Shown here one piece after another: positions 26,629 through 34,543 of a DNA stretch of 64,000 nt (position 1 is its first letter; every line of letters begins with the position of its first letter). This DNA comes from Roseiconus nitratireducens. GTDB lineage: Bacteria; Planctomycetota; Planctomycetia; Pirellulales; Pirellulaceae. The translations under genes and the position numbers were made by a program. Below the pieces are notes generated by a model that was given only the letters and a program-made list of their open reading frames with translations, did no database searches and was not told the origin of the DNA. The DNA lies in contig NZ_VWOX01000004.1 in assembly GCF_008629675.1 (NCBI RefSeq), positions 584,594 through 648,593 of the forward strand. Reading direction: 5' to 3'.

Positions 26629-28314
26629 CTACTGCGCTTTCAAATAATCGACGTGGTAGTCGTCCGGCAGCGGCGTGACCTGATTGGTCCGGGCCCAATC
26701 GTCCCACGCTGCTGACAGAGACCGCACGATTTCCGTGTTCGTCTTTGCCAGATCCTTGGATTCGATCGGGTCGGTCATCAGGTCGTAAAGTTCCCAGGGT
26801 TCGTCTCGGAGTGCCACCAGCTTCCAGCGGCCTCGGCGGACGCCGCGGTTCCCTTCATGCTCCAAAAAAATCGTCCGCGGAACGGCCGGCTCGCGGTTCA
26901 ATTCCGAAACGAAACTTGCCCCCGCCAGCGGAAACTCTGATTCTGACCGTCGGGACACGTCGATTCCGGCAGCGTCCAACAACGTCGGGACGATGTCGAT
27001 CAAGTGCGCAGGGGCGTGAACCAGGCTCCCCTGTGATGCCCGAAGCCCCGCTGGCCAGTGCACAATGCAGGGAGTCAACACGCCGCCCTGATGGCAAAAG
27101 TGCTTGTACAGCCGAAACGGAGTGTTGCAGGCGTTCGCCCATCCCGACCCCAGACTATGAAACGTTCCGGCGGTCCCCATGCGATCCAATTCCTCACCGC
27201 GATGAAGAATGTTTTGGTTGCTGCTCTTGATATCGAAGCCGTGTGGATCCCATTCGGCGCAGGCGCCGTTGTCCGATAGAAAGATGACCAACGTGTTGTC
27301 CAACTCGCCGGCCTGGCGAAGATTGCCAATGACTTGCCCCACGCCCCAGTCCAAACGGTGCACCATGGCGGCATAGATCGCCATCCGGCGAGCCAAGTCC
27401 TGACGACGGTCGGGATCCAAGTCATCCCATGGGGGATTCGTTCCCGAACGCGTCTGGCCATAGTTCCAATAATGCGATCGTGAAGAAAGATCCGTGTCGT
27501 CGGGAACGATCCCCAGCCGTTTCATCCTTGCCAGCCGTTCGCGACGGATCACGTCCCAACCCACGTGATAGCGACCGGCATATCGCGAGATGTCCTCGCG
27601 GCGTGCTTGCAACGGAAAGTGCGGCGCGTTGTAGGCAAGGTACAAAAACCACGGGCGTTCCGCAGTCGTTCGCGCTGCTGCCAAGAACTGTTGCGCCCGC
27701 TCGGTCAGTGCATCGGTTCCATAGAAGGACCGCGCGTCGTTTGTTTCGACTTGCGGCAACCCGGCAGGCGGAGATCTTTCCGAATCGGCCGGAATCGACA
27801 GATAATGGTCGGGATCCCAAAACGTTTTGGCGCTCACCAACGTGCCATAGAAACGTTCGAAACCGTGACGCGTCGGATCGTCAGTTCCCAGGTGCCACTT
27901 CCCCGACAGAAAACAACGATAGCCTGCTCCACTGAACCTGTCCGCCACCGTCTTCGCCGCCGGATCGATTCGACCACGGTACCCAGGCCGGCCGATATCC
28001 TGGGTCATGTGCCCGAGTCCAACGCGATGGGGATACTGACCGGTCAACAGACTTGCCCGCGAGGGACAGCATCGCGCCGTCGTGTAGAACTGTGTCAGCC
28101 GGATGCCGCCGGCCGCCAAGGCATCCAGGTTTGGAGTTTCGATTTCGCCTCCGTAGCATCCCAGGTCACTGTAGCCCAGGTCGTCGGCGACGATCAGCAG
28201 GACGTTGGGTGGCGCCCCCTCGTCGGCTCGGGAGCACGCGGCAACCATCGCGGACAAGATCCAGCCGAGTTGGAAAAGGAGGCGGCGATGGAAGAATGCG
28301 AATCGTTGCGTCAT
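26629..28314 (-). CDS. Secreted Cys-type sulfatase (CCPSR)
   Basis: A 561-residue arylsulfatase-family enzyme. It has an export signal at about residues 10-30 ('LLFQLGWILSAMVAACSRA', where A-A-C could be a lipobox). Metal ligands are in 'LIVADDLGYSDLGCYGGEIE'. The catalytic motif is Cys82 in CCPSR followed by ASLLTGQYPHRVGLGHM. The distal site is 'FLSDNGACAEWDPHGF' and the ending is 'ELYDLMTDPIESKDLAKT'. It belongs with the large arylsulfatases of about 550 residues. Its stop codon TAG lies within the target duplication of a MITE-like element. An in-frame extension to 28374 is possible, but the ATG at 28314 opens the export signal. Confidence 0.87.
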   Translation of the reverse strand: MTQRFAFFHRRLLFQLGWILSAMVAACSRADEGAPPNVLLIVADDLGYSDLGCYGGEIETPNLDALAAGGIRLTQFYTTARCCPSRASLLTGQYPHRVGLGHMTQDIGRPGYRGRIDPAAKTVADRFSGAGYRCFLSGKWHLGTDDPTRHGFERFYGTLVSAKTFWDPDHYLSIPADSERSPPAGLPQVETNDARSFYGTDALTERAQQFLAAARTTAERPWFLYLAYNAPHFPLQARREDISRYAGRYHVGWDVIRRERLARMKRLGIVPDDTDLSSRSHYWNYGQTRSGTNPPWDDLDPDRRQDLARRMAIYAAMVHRLDWGVGQVIGNLRQAGELDNTLVIFLSDNGACAEWDPHGFDIKSSNQNILHRGEELDRMGTAGTFHSLGSGWANACNTPFRLYKHFCHQGGVLTPCIVHWPAGLRASQGSLVHAPAHLIDIVPTLLDAAGIDVSRRSESEFPLAGASFVSELNREPAVPRTIFLEHEGNRGVRRGRWKLVALRDEPWELYDLMTDPIESKDLAKTNTEIVRSLSAAWDDWARTNQVTPLPDDYHVDYLKAQ

Positions 28315-28762
28315 GGCTGAGTTCAGCGAGCGGAAGAACAGAATCGAGATTCGGTGACAGCGGGGCCTCGGCATCGGCTTTCCCGTCGACGGAACGATCT
28401 GGCAGCCCGAAGAATTCGGCAGCCTGAACGATTCGGCAGCATGGAACGCGAATGGTTACACTGTCTGGACGGTGTCCCTTTTCAGCGGACAGCCTATCTG
28501 GTTGGCACTCCTTTTGAATACAGACACCGTGATTTGCAGTGCAGTGAGCGGCAAGAAGCTCGCGGCCGATTGACGCAAAAAAACCAGTGGCGAACGCCAC
28601 GCGGCTGACACAAAGTGGCGCTGTTCAGTGTCGCTGTTCAGTGGCCGAACCACATTCTCCACGCTCTGGCGAGCGTGGCTACTTTAGAATCCGACTTCCG
28701 CTGGCGAGAGACAGCGGAGTTCCCACCAATGTTCCCCATCCTCAATCTTCCAACCTTCCGTG
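28315..28762. other. Divergent intergenic region between two sulfatases
   Basis: About 450 bp that should hold promoters for both flanking sulfatase genes. It carries an inverted, degenerate copy of the MITE-like repeat (28498-28628). No credible coding region. Confidence 0.5.
28498..28628 (-). repeat. MITE-like repeat, copy C (inverted, degenerate)
   Basis: Read on the minus strand it begins CTGAACAGCGCCACTTT and keeps the core 'GCCGCGTGGCG', 'TTGCCGCTCA' and 'GCACTGCAAATCACGGTGT', but the distal end is diverged. A second partial terminus (CTGTTCAG) lies just beyond at 28634-28641. No target duplication is recognisable. Unlike copies A, B and D, it is upstream of genes rather than at a stop codon. 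Confidence 0.65.
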
Positions 28763-30628
28763 ATGAAATACGTTTTGCTGCTCGCTTGCCTGGCCGCTTC
28801 GTCAATTCCGGCGTCGGCCGCCGACAACCAACGCCCCAACATCCTGTGGCTGTTTGCCGAAGACACGTCTCCGTGGATGGGTTGCTACGGCGACCCGATC
28901 AACCGCGGTCACACGCCCAATATTGATTCCCTGGCGGATCGTGGCGTGCGGTTTTCCCGCGCCTACGTCCCGGCCCCGGTCTGTTCCGCTTGTCGTTCGG
29001 CATTGATGGGGGGCCAGAACCAGATCCGCTTCAATGCCCACGAACATCGTTCCAGTCGCGGCCCCGCCAAGTTGTCTCTTCCCGATGGAATGAAACTTTT
29101 GCCACAACTTGTCAAGGAAAGCGGGTACTTCACGTTCAATCTTGGGAAGACCGATTACAACTTCGTCTGGGATGAACCCGCCACCTACTCCCTGATGCGC
29201 AAGAATCGCGCCGACATTCCCTGGGAAGATCTAAAAGACAATCAACCGTTCTTCGGGCAGATCCAAACGGCCGGCGGCAAGAACAACACCACAAAATTTC
29301 CCCAGGATCGCAAGGTCGACCCGTCGACGGTCACCGTCCCGCCCGACTATCCACAGAACCAGATTTACCGCGAGGTCGTCGCGCAACACTACGACGCGAT
29401 ACGGAAAGACGACGACTTCATCGGCGAGGTTCTGGCGGGACTGGACGAAGCCGGGCTTCGTGACAACACGATCGTCGTGTACTTCAGCGATCACGGCGCC
29501 AACAACCTGGTGCGTCACAAACAAATGCCAACCGAGGGCGGCCTGCACGTGCCGTTCATCATCGCGGGCCCCGCGCCCTACGTCCCGTCTCCGTCGGTGC
29601 GCGATGACCTGGTGAACCTGCTGGATCTTTCCGCGACGACGCTCGCGTGGGCCGGCGTGGACCAGCCGGAATGGTACGAAGGGCAAAACCTGTTCGATGA
29701 GATTGTGGTGCCGCGGATCTACGTGGCAGCGGCCAAAGATCGGTTGGACCACACCATCGATCGTGTCCGCAGTCTGCGAACGGACCGCTTTCGGTACACC
29801 CGCAACTACAAAACCGATCGGATCTTTCTGCAGCCCCAGTACCGTGATGATCGACCGTTCGTGCAAAACCTCCATCAGCTGTACCGATCCGGCGAGCTCT
29901 CTCCCACGTTGACGGAAATCTATTTCGGCGAACGTCCGGCCGAAGAGTTCTACGATGTGCAACAGGATCCGAGCCAGGTCCACAATCTGATCGATGACGA
30001 AGCGTACGCCGATCAGGTCCAGCGACATCGAGAATTGTTGGACCAGTGGCTGGCCAAGGGGGATGACGGGATCGGCGAGGAGTCTCGAGAAGAACTGGCC
30101 TACCAGGCGATGGATCACAAGTGGGGACAAGCGGTCAACCCGGAATACGAACTTGTTCGCGAGGACCACGATGGAGACGGACTTTCGGACAAATGGGAAA
30201 CGATCAATGATCGCGACCCGGATGACGGGAAACTTCTGTTCCAATTCGACTGCGGCGGCTGGCAGACCGAAGGTTGGACCGCGACGGATCCGGACGTCGG
30301 GAATATTGCCGGACGACTCGGATTCCTGGACTTTCCGTTGCCCGGGGGCGAAGCGATGATCGCCAGGAACGGGCTAAAGCTCTCGCCCGAACAGAATGAC
30401 GGTCAGCTGCTCGTGCGTCTGCAGGCTCCGCCATCGACGAAGATCACCCTGCTAGCGGCGGCGGTCGATGAAACGTTGCAACCGATCGGATCGGCGACCA
30501 CCGAATCCGACGATTGGCAAACCGTTGCGATCCCAATGCACCCGGCCAAGCCGATCGCTGAAATCCGGCTGCAATTGCGGGGCAAGCCAGACTCTATCGT
30601 CCAGATCGATTCGATCCACATCGAGTAG
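28763..30628 (+). CDS. Secreted sulfatase (CSACR type) with C-terminal Ca-binding/beta-sandwich extension
   Basis: A 621-residue enzyme with a signal peptide (1-20). Metal ligands lie in 'ILWLFAEDTSPWMGCYG'. The active-site motif is Cys74-Ser-Ala-Cys-Arg, the C-x-A-x-R variant seen in N-sulfoglucosamine-sulfohydrolase-like members. The distal site is 'VYFSDHGANNLVRHK'. After the family ending ('EEFYDVQQDPSQVHNLI') there are about 140 extra residues: 'DHDGDGLSDKWE', a thrombospondin-type-3/EF-like calcium motif, then a beta-rich module resembling the carbohydrate-binding tails on planctomycete sulfatases. A GTG three bases upstream could also start it; ATG is preferred for its basic n-region. 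Confidence 0.85.
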   Translation: MKYVLLLACLAASSIPASAADNQRPNILWLFAEDTSPWMGCYGDPINRGHTPNIDSLADRGVRFSRAYVPAPVCSACRSALMGGQNQIRFNAHEHRSSRGPAKLSLPDGMKLLPQLVKESGYFTFNLGKTDYNFVWDEPATYSLMRKNRADIPWEDLKDNQPFFGQIQTAGGKNNTTKFPQDRKVDPSTVTVPPDYPQNQIYREVVAQHYDAIRKDDDFIGEVLAGLDEAGLRDNTIVVYFSDHGANNLVRHKQMPTEGGLHVPFIIAGPAPYVPSPSVRDDLVNLLDLSATTLAWAGVDQPEWYEGQNLFDEIVVPRIYVAAAKDRLDHTIDRVRSLRTDRFRYTRNYKTDRIFLQPQYRDDRPFVQNLHQLYRSGELSPTLTEIYFGERPAEEFYDVQQDPSQVHNLIDDEAYADQVQRHRELLDQWLAKGDDGIGEESREELAYQAMDHKWGQAVNPEYELVREDHDGDGLSDKWETINDRDPDDGKLLFQFDCGGWQTEGWTATDPDVGNIAGRLGFLDFPLPGGEAMIARNGLKLSPEQNDGQLLVRLQAPPSTKITLLAAAVDETLQPIGSATTESDDWQTVAIPMHPAKPIAEIRLQLRGKPDSIVQIDSIHIE

Positions 30629-30755
30629 CGGTGCCCGCCGGGGACCACGAATTGGACGTTGCGTCGCCCCGCGACTGAGAGATTCAGGCTGGGCGATGCG
30701 TGTGGCCCGCCCATGATGCCGCATTGCGGTCGGTGCCACATTGCGGTCAATGCCG

Positions 30756-31205
30756 CTACAGCAGGCAGTCGTTGCAGCGGCCACGCAACAGAATTTCCGT
30801 GATCTCGCCCACGCGGGAACTATTTCGCAAGCTTCCGGCGGTCAGCCGCACATCGCCCAGACAACGGACCGCGCCACAGTCGACACACAAGAAATGTGGA
30901 TGGGCGCTTTGGTCGTCGGCCCCCGGACGAATCGCCTCGAATCGCCAAACGTGGTCGCCCAACTCGGTCCGCCGCAGCAAACCGGACTCGGCCAAGTCGT
31001 TCAAGTTGCGAAACACCGTCGCCTGGTCGATCCCGGAATCAGCCAAGGATTCGGCAACCGTGGCGTGCGTCAACGGCGATGACGACTGCCGCAACAATCG
31101 CAGCGTGGCGACGCGAGCGGGTGTTGCGCGCAGCCCCGATCGGCGAATGTCGTCACGCACTTCCTCCAGCGAAAGTGCCGCATCTCGTTTCGGTTCAGCG
31201 TCCAT
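30756..31205 (-). CDS. Fur-family transcriptional regulator (Zur/Fur-like)
   Basis: A 149-residue winged-helix repressor, standard length. The DNA-recognition helix is 'DQATVFRNLNDLAESGLL' (about residues 60-77). The dimerisation domain carries 'AHPHFLCVDCG' with Cys107 and Cys110, and the C-terminus 'RCNDC' with Cys144 and Cys147, together the four-Cys structural zinc site. His in 'HPHF' belongs to the regulatory metal site. It diverges from a His-rich ZIP transporter, so zinc (Zur-like) or another divalent metal is the probable effector; sequence alone does not settle Fe versus Zn versus Mn. It probably binds the palindrome at 31299-31321. Confidence 0.88.
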   Translation of the reverse strand: MDAEPKRDAALSLEEVRDDIRRSGLRATPARVATLRLLRQSSSPLTHATVAESLADSGIDQATVFRNLNDLAESGLLRRTELGDHVWRFEAIRPGADDQSAHPHFLCVDCGAVRCLGDVRLTAGSLRNSSRVGEITEILLRGRCNDCLL

Positions 31206-31240
31206 GAATCCAAATCACCTCATGATTCGCCGGGCAAAGG

Positions 31241-31296
31241 AGTGGTTCCCGGGGACAGGGTACCCGCTGACAGTGGTTCCCCGGCACAGCGTACCC
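31241..31296. repeat. Two 25-bp direct repeats in Fur-ZIP spacer
   Basis: AGTGGTTCCC...GGGTACCC at 31241-31265 is repeated with three mismatches as AGTGGTTCCC...GCGTACCC at 31272-31296, a 31-bp period. They lie just upstream of the fur start (31205). Confidence 0.55.
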
Positions 31297-31298
31297 TA

Positions 31299-31321
31299 AT
31301 GCAATTGATTTGCAAGTGCAT
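31299..31321. promoter_or_regulatory. Candidate Fur/Zur-type operator palindrome
   Basis: ATGCAnTTG at 31299-31307 and CAAnTGCAT at 31313-31321 form an interrupted 23-bp inverted repeat, with eight matching pairs per half-site around an AT-rich centre. It lies in the 192-bp spacer between the divergent Fur-family and ZIP genes, where it could control both. Length and symmetry fit Fur-family boxes, but this exact consensus is inferred. Confidence 0.5.
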
Positions 31322-31397
31322 CGCTGTTACCCGTAGCCAACCGCCCCGGGATCGCGTACCATCTGCCGGCCCTTAACATTCCCTTTGCAATCTGCTG

Positions 31398-32456
31398 ATG
31401 TCTCCCGGCTCTCTCCTATTTGTCTATTGCGTCTTTATCTTTGCGGCCTCCAATGCCGGCGGACGCCTTTCCGATTTGATCCGGATGACGCACCTGCGGA
31501 CTCAGCTGTTGATGAGCGGCGTGGCCGGATTGATGCTGGGAATTGCCATGCTGCATCTGCTGCCGCACGCCGGCGAAATCTTGCAGTCATCGACCAAGAC
31601 CGGAGCCGGATCCCTGTTGGGACTGATCGCAATGTTCTTGCTGATCCGATTGTTCCACACCCATGACCACAGCGGATCCGTGGCACGACCGGCCGTCACC
31701 GACGCCGTCTCCGAAGATGGACTTCCGTCGGGCGCTGACGATCGCCAAGATCACTCATCGCACCACGACCATGATCACGACCATGCTCATGACCATGACC
31801 ATGACCACGACGGACACGGCCATCATGATCATGATCACCACGCGCACGCCCACCTGCATTCGCGGATCGGCAACGCAGGACATTCGCATGACCACACGCC
31901 GACCGGACGAAGGTTCGGATGGGCGGGCGTTTTCTTCGGCCTGACCCTGCATACGTTGATCGACGGCGTCGCGTTGGCCAGCAGCGTGATCGCCGATGCC
32001 TCGCACGGTAGCTCCCTGGGACTTGCCGGAATCGGAACGTTCCTGGTGATTGTGCTCCACATCCCGCTGGATTCATTCGCCATCACGTCGGTAATGAGCC
32101 GTCAAGGTTGGTCCTCACAGGCCCAGCGGACCGCCAGCCTGCTGTTTTCGCTGGCCTGTCCGATCGGCGCGGCCTGCTTTTACTTGGGCGTGACGCGACT
32201 GATTCAGGGAACTGAAATCCTGGGCTGGGGCCTGGCGATCTCCGCAGGCTTCTTTATCTGCATCGCCCTGGCGGACCTGCTTCCCGAAGTCGCGTTTCAC
32301 GATCACGACCGCGGAAAACTGACCGCCGCCCTGCTGTTCGGCGTGGCCATCGCGGTCACCATCGAGAACCTGCCGGGGCACAATCACGACCACGGGTCGG
32401 GAGAATCGAGTCCTGGCGAACACGGCGCTTCGGAACCGCACATCCATCAGTTCTAG
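31398..32456 (+). CDS. ZIP-family divalent metal transporter with His-rich loop
   Basis: A 352-residue inner-membrane protein with seven to eight membrane segments. The long loop at about residues 118-166 is extremely His/Asp-rich (HDHDHDHAHDHDH...), the metal-capture loop of ZIP proteins. The signature helix is 'LHTLIDGVALASSV' (His185, Asp189), and 'VVLHIPLDSFAITSVM' supplies the paired metal-site helix. A further short His cluster ends the protein ('GHNHDHGSGE', 'HIHQF'). It transports zinc or a related divalent cation. Divergence from a Fur-family regulator points to metal-dependent control. Its TAG stop lies inside the 4-bp target duplication of MITE copy D, which begins at the next base. 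Confidence 0.88.
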   Translation: MSPGSLLFVYCVFIFAASNAGGRLSDLIRMTHLRTQLLMSGVAGLMLGIAMLHLLPHAGEILQSSTKTGAGSLLGLIAMFLLIRLFHTHDHSGSVARPAVTDAVSEDGLPSGADDRQDHSSHHDHDHDHAHDHDHDHDGHGHHDHDHHAHAHLHSRIGNAGHSHDHTPTGRRFGWAGVFFGLTLHTLIDGVALASSVIADASHGSSLGLAGIGTFLVIVLHIPLDSFAITSVMSRQGWSSQAQRTASLLFSLACPIGAACFYLGVTRLIQGTEILGWGLAISAGFFICIALADLLPEVAFHDHDRGKLTAALLFGVAIAVTIENLPGHNHDHGSGESSPGEHGASEPHIHQF

Positions 32457-32539
32457 CTGCACAGCGCCACTTTGGGTGAGCCGCGTGGCGCTCATTGCAC
32501 TGCAGATCATGGTGTTTGATTGAAAGTGGCGCTGTCCAG
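32457..32539 (+). repeat. MITE-like repeat, copy D (83 bp, internally deleted) with CTAG target duplication
   Basis: Terminal inverted repeats: CTGCACAGCGCCACTTT at 32457-32473 and AAAGTGGCGCTGTCCAG at 32523-32539, matching at 16 of 17 positions. Flanked by CTAG at 32453-32456 and CTAG at 32540-32543. The left CTAG includes the TAG stop of the ZIP gene. About 45 bp of the centre present in copies A and B is missing, as in typical deletion derivatives of MITEs. Confidence 0.85.
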
Positions 32540-32543
32540 CTAG

Positions 32544-32868
32544 GCTCTGACTGAAAATCAGCTGCGATGGCCACTTGCTCGACGTGCTTGATGCGCAACC
32601 CGGAATCCAATCGGCAAGCAACGAATCGCGACGCGAGCTGGCACATCAATTGCCCCAGTGTTCTCTTCCCGGCTGTTCTGCATGCGGCACAGCAGCCTTG
32701 AGCCGCGGCGTGATTTGTCCGTGATCAGGCTGCGCGACGGCCGACCAGGCACCAACTCCGGCCCCAGCGTCTCCGGCGTTCGAATCGACGGCCGAAGCGT
32801 TGCGTGCCGTCAATGGCCGCAGCAGCCCCGGCTCACCCATTCCACCGCCCGATCCGTGGAGCGAAACG
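32544..32868. other. Intergenic stretch with no recognised feature
   Basis: About 325 bp between the MITE and the BON-domain gene. Short open frames on both strands have no recognisable domain. A GGAG ribosome binding site at 32858-32861 belongs to the downstream gene. Confidence 0.4.
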
Positions 32869-34524
32869 ATGACCGCCACACCGATCTCCAGAATCCGAAA
32901 AGCCAGAATCCGAGAATCCACGTCACGAAACCGGTCCCGAGCGCTTCAACGATCATCATCCGTTTGCTGGCGAGCGGTCACCTTGGTCGTCGGTTTGTTC
33001 CTGTTCAGTTTTACGCCCGCCTGGAATGAGTCCCCGTGGCATGGGAAACCACTGGCCGCCCAAGACACGCCGCCTGCGAACCAACCTGCTGAAAGTGAAG
33101 CAAGCGGTGAAGAAACGATACCCGACGCGGAGATTGCGATGGCCGTCGACGGCGAACTGTGGGGCGCCAAAGGGGTCAACGCAAACCGGATTGACGTGTC
33201 GGTGGAACGCGGCGTGGTGACGTTGGACGGAACGGTCAAGACGATCCTGGCGAAGGACCGTGCGAGCCGGATCGCTGGGATGATCAAAGGCGTCCGGTCC
33301 ATCATCGACCGCCTGGATGTCCAGCCCACGATTCGGACCGATGGAGAAATCCGCTCGGACGTGATTGCCGCACTTGAAAGTGACCCAGCAACCGATGACT
33401 GGGAATTCGAGATCGCGGTTGACGACGCAGTGGTGACCCTGGGCGGCGATGCGGATTCCCACGCCCAGCAGTCTCTGGCAACCAAAATCATCAAGGGCGT
33501 CCGCGGCGTCAAAGAGATCAAAAATGAGACCGACATCCGTTACGAAGACGACCGCTCCGATGCCGAAATACGTACCGAGATTCAGCACCGATTGCGTTGG
33601 GACGCACGCTTGGACGACGAACAGCTTTCAGTGGAGGTCGACAACGGGGAAGTCACGCTTTCGGGCATCATTGGCAGCCGCTACGAAAAGACGCTCGCCC
33701 GCGACGACGCTTGGGTGAGTGGCGTTCGCTCCGTGCAGACGGACGAGTTGGAAGTCCAGTGGTGGGCGCGAGACAAGCTGCTGAGAAAACAGCAGGGCGA
33801 GACCGTATTGTCCAATGCCGCGATCAGCGAGGCCGTCCGAGACACGTTTCAATACGACCCCCGCGTCAACGCGTTCAACTTGACAGCGATCTGCCAGAAC
33901 GGCACCGTCACCTTGATCGGAAATGTCGACAACCTGAAAGCCAAGCGGGCCGCAGCCCAAAACGCTATCAACACCACCGGCGTTTGGCGAGTGAAGAACT
34001 ACCTGAAGGTCAGGCCAAAAGAAGCACGGACCGCCGAGCAAATCGTCCGGGACGTCCGAATGGCGCTCATCCGCGACCCTGTCGTGGACCGTTTCGACAT
34101 CGAAATCGAATCCAACGACGGAACGGTGTATCTGTACGGCAGCGTGGACTCCTACTTTCAAAAAGCTGAAGCGGAGGACATCGTCGCCAAGGTCAACGGC
34201 GTCACGGACGTGGCCAACCACCTGACCGTTTCCTACGACCAGCCGAGCTTCCGCTTCGGCTATGACTGGGACGCGACCCGGTACAACTACAACTTCGACT
34301 ACGCCAAGACTCGGCAAAAATCAGATCGCGAAATTGAGGACGACGTCCGCACCCAGCTTCGCTGGTCACCCTTTGTCGATGAACAACAGGTAGCCGTTTC
34401 CGTCGAAGATGGATTGGCGACCCTGACCGGAACGGTTGATAGCCAGATCGAACGGAGCGACGCCGCGGAAAACGCGATCGAAGGCGGAGCGGTGCAGGTT
34501 CGCAATCGGCTGACCGTGAAATGA
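32869..34524 (+). CDS. Periplasmic protein with six BON domains
   Basis: A 551-residue protein. The basic N-terminus is followed by a hydrophobic segment at about residues 37-52 (AVTLVVGLFLFSFTPAW), a signal peptide or anchor. The rest is six tandem BON domains of about 65-75 residues, each with D/E-x-x-I near the start and the pattern 'V-E-x-G-x-V-T-L-x-G-x-V': 'VERGVVTLDGTV', 'VDDAVVTLGGDA', 'VDNGEVTLSGII', 'CQNGTVTLIGNV', 'SNDGTVYLYGSV', 'VEDGLATLTGTV'. BON domains bind phospholipid or act at the envelope (OsmY-like); OsmY itself has two. Probable role: envelope stability under osmotic or membrane stress. Start fixed by GGAG seven bases upstream of ATG. Confidence 0.85.
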   Translation: MTATPISRIRKARIRESTSRNRSRALQRSSSVCWRAVTLVVGLFLFSFTPAWNESPWHGKPLAAQDTPPANQPAESEASGEETIPDAEIAMAVDGELWGAKGVNANRIDVSVERGVVTLDGTVKTILAKDRASRIAGMIKGVRSIIDRLDVQPTIRTDGEIRSDVIAALESDPATDDWEFEIAVDDAVVTLGGDADSHAQQSLATKIIKGVRGVKEIKNETDIRYEDDRSDAEIRTEIQHRLRWDARLDDEQLSVEVDNGEVTLSGIIGSRYEKTLARDDAWVSGVRSVQTDELEVQWWARDKLLRKQQGETVLSNAAISEAVRDTFQYDPRVNAFNLTAICQNGTVTLIGNVDNLKAKRAAAQNAINTTGVWRVKNYLKVRPKEARTAEQIVRDVRMALIRDPVVDRFDIEIESNDGTVYLYGSVDSYFQKAEAEDIVAKVNGVTDVANHLTVSYDQPSFRFGYDWDATRYNYNFDYAKTRQKSDREIEDDVRTQLRWSPFVDEQQVAVSVEDGLATLTGTVDSQIERSDAAENAIEGGAVQVRNRLTVK

Positions 34525-34543
34525 TGAGGAAGTGAGGGGAGAG

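Noticed and set aside
31740..31870. Low-complexity tandem repeat DNA (CATGACCATGACCA-like)
   Set aside because: It simply encodes the His/Asp-rich loop of the ZIP transporter.
32646..32921. A 91-codon minus-strand frame before the BON gene
   Set aside because: No domain, no ribosome binding site, and it overlaps the supported start of the BON-domain gene.
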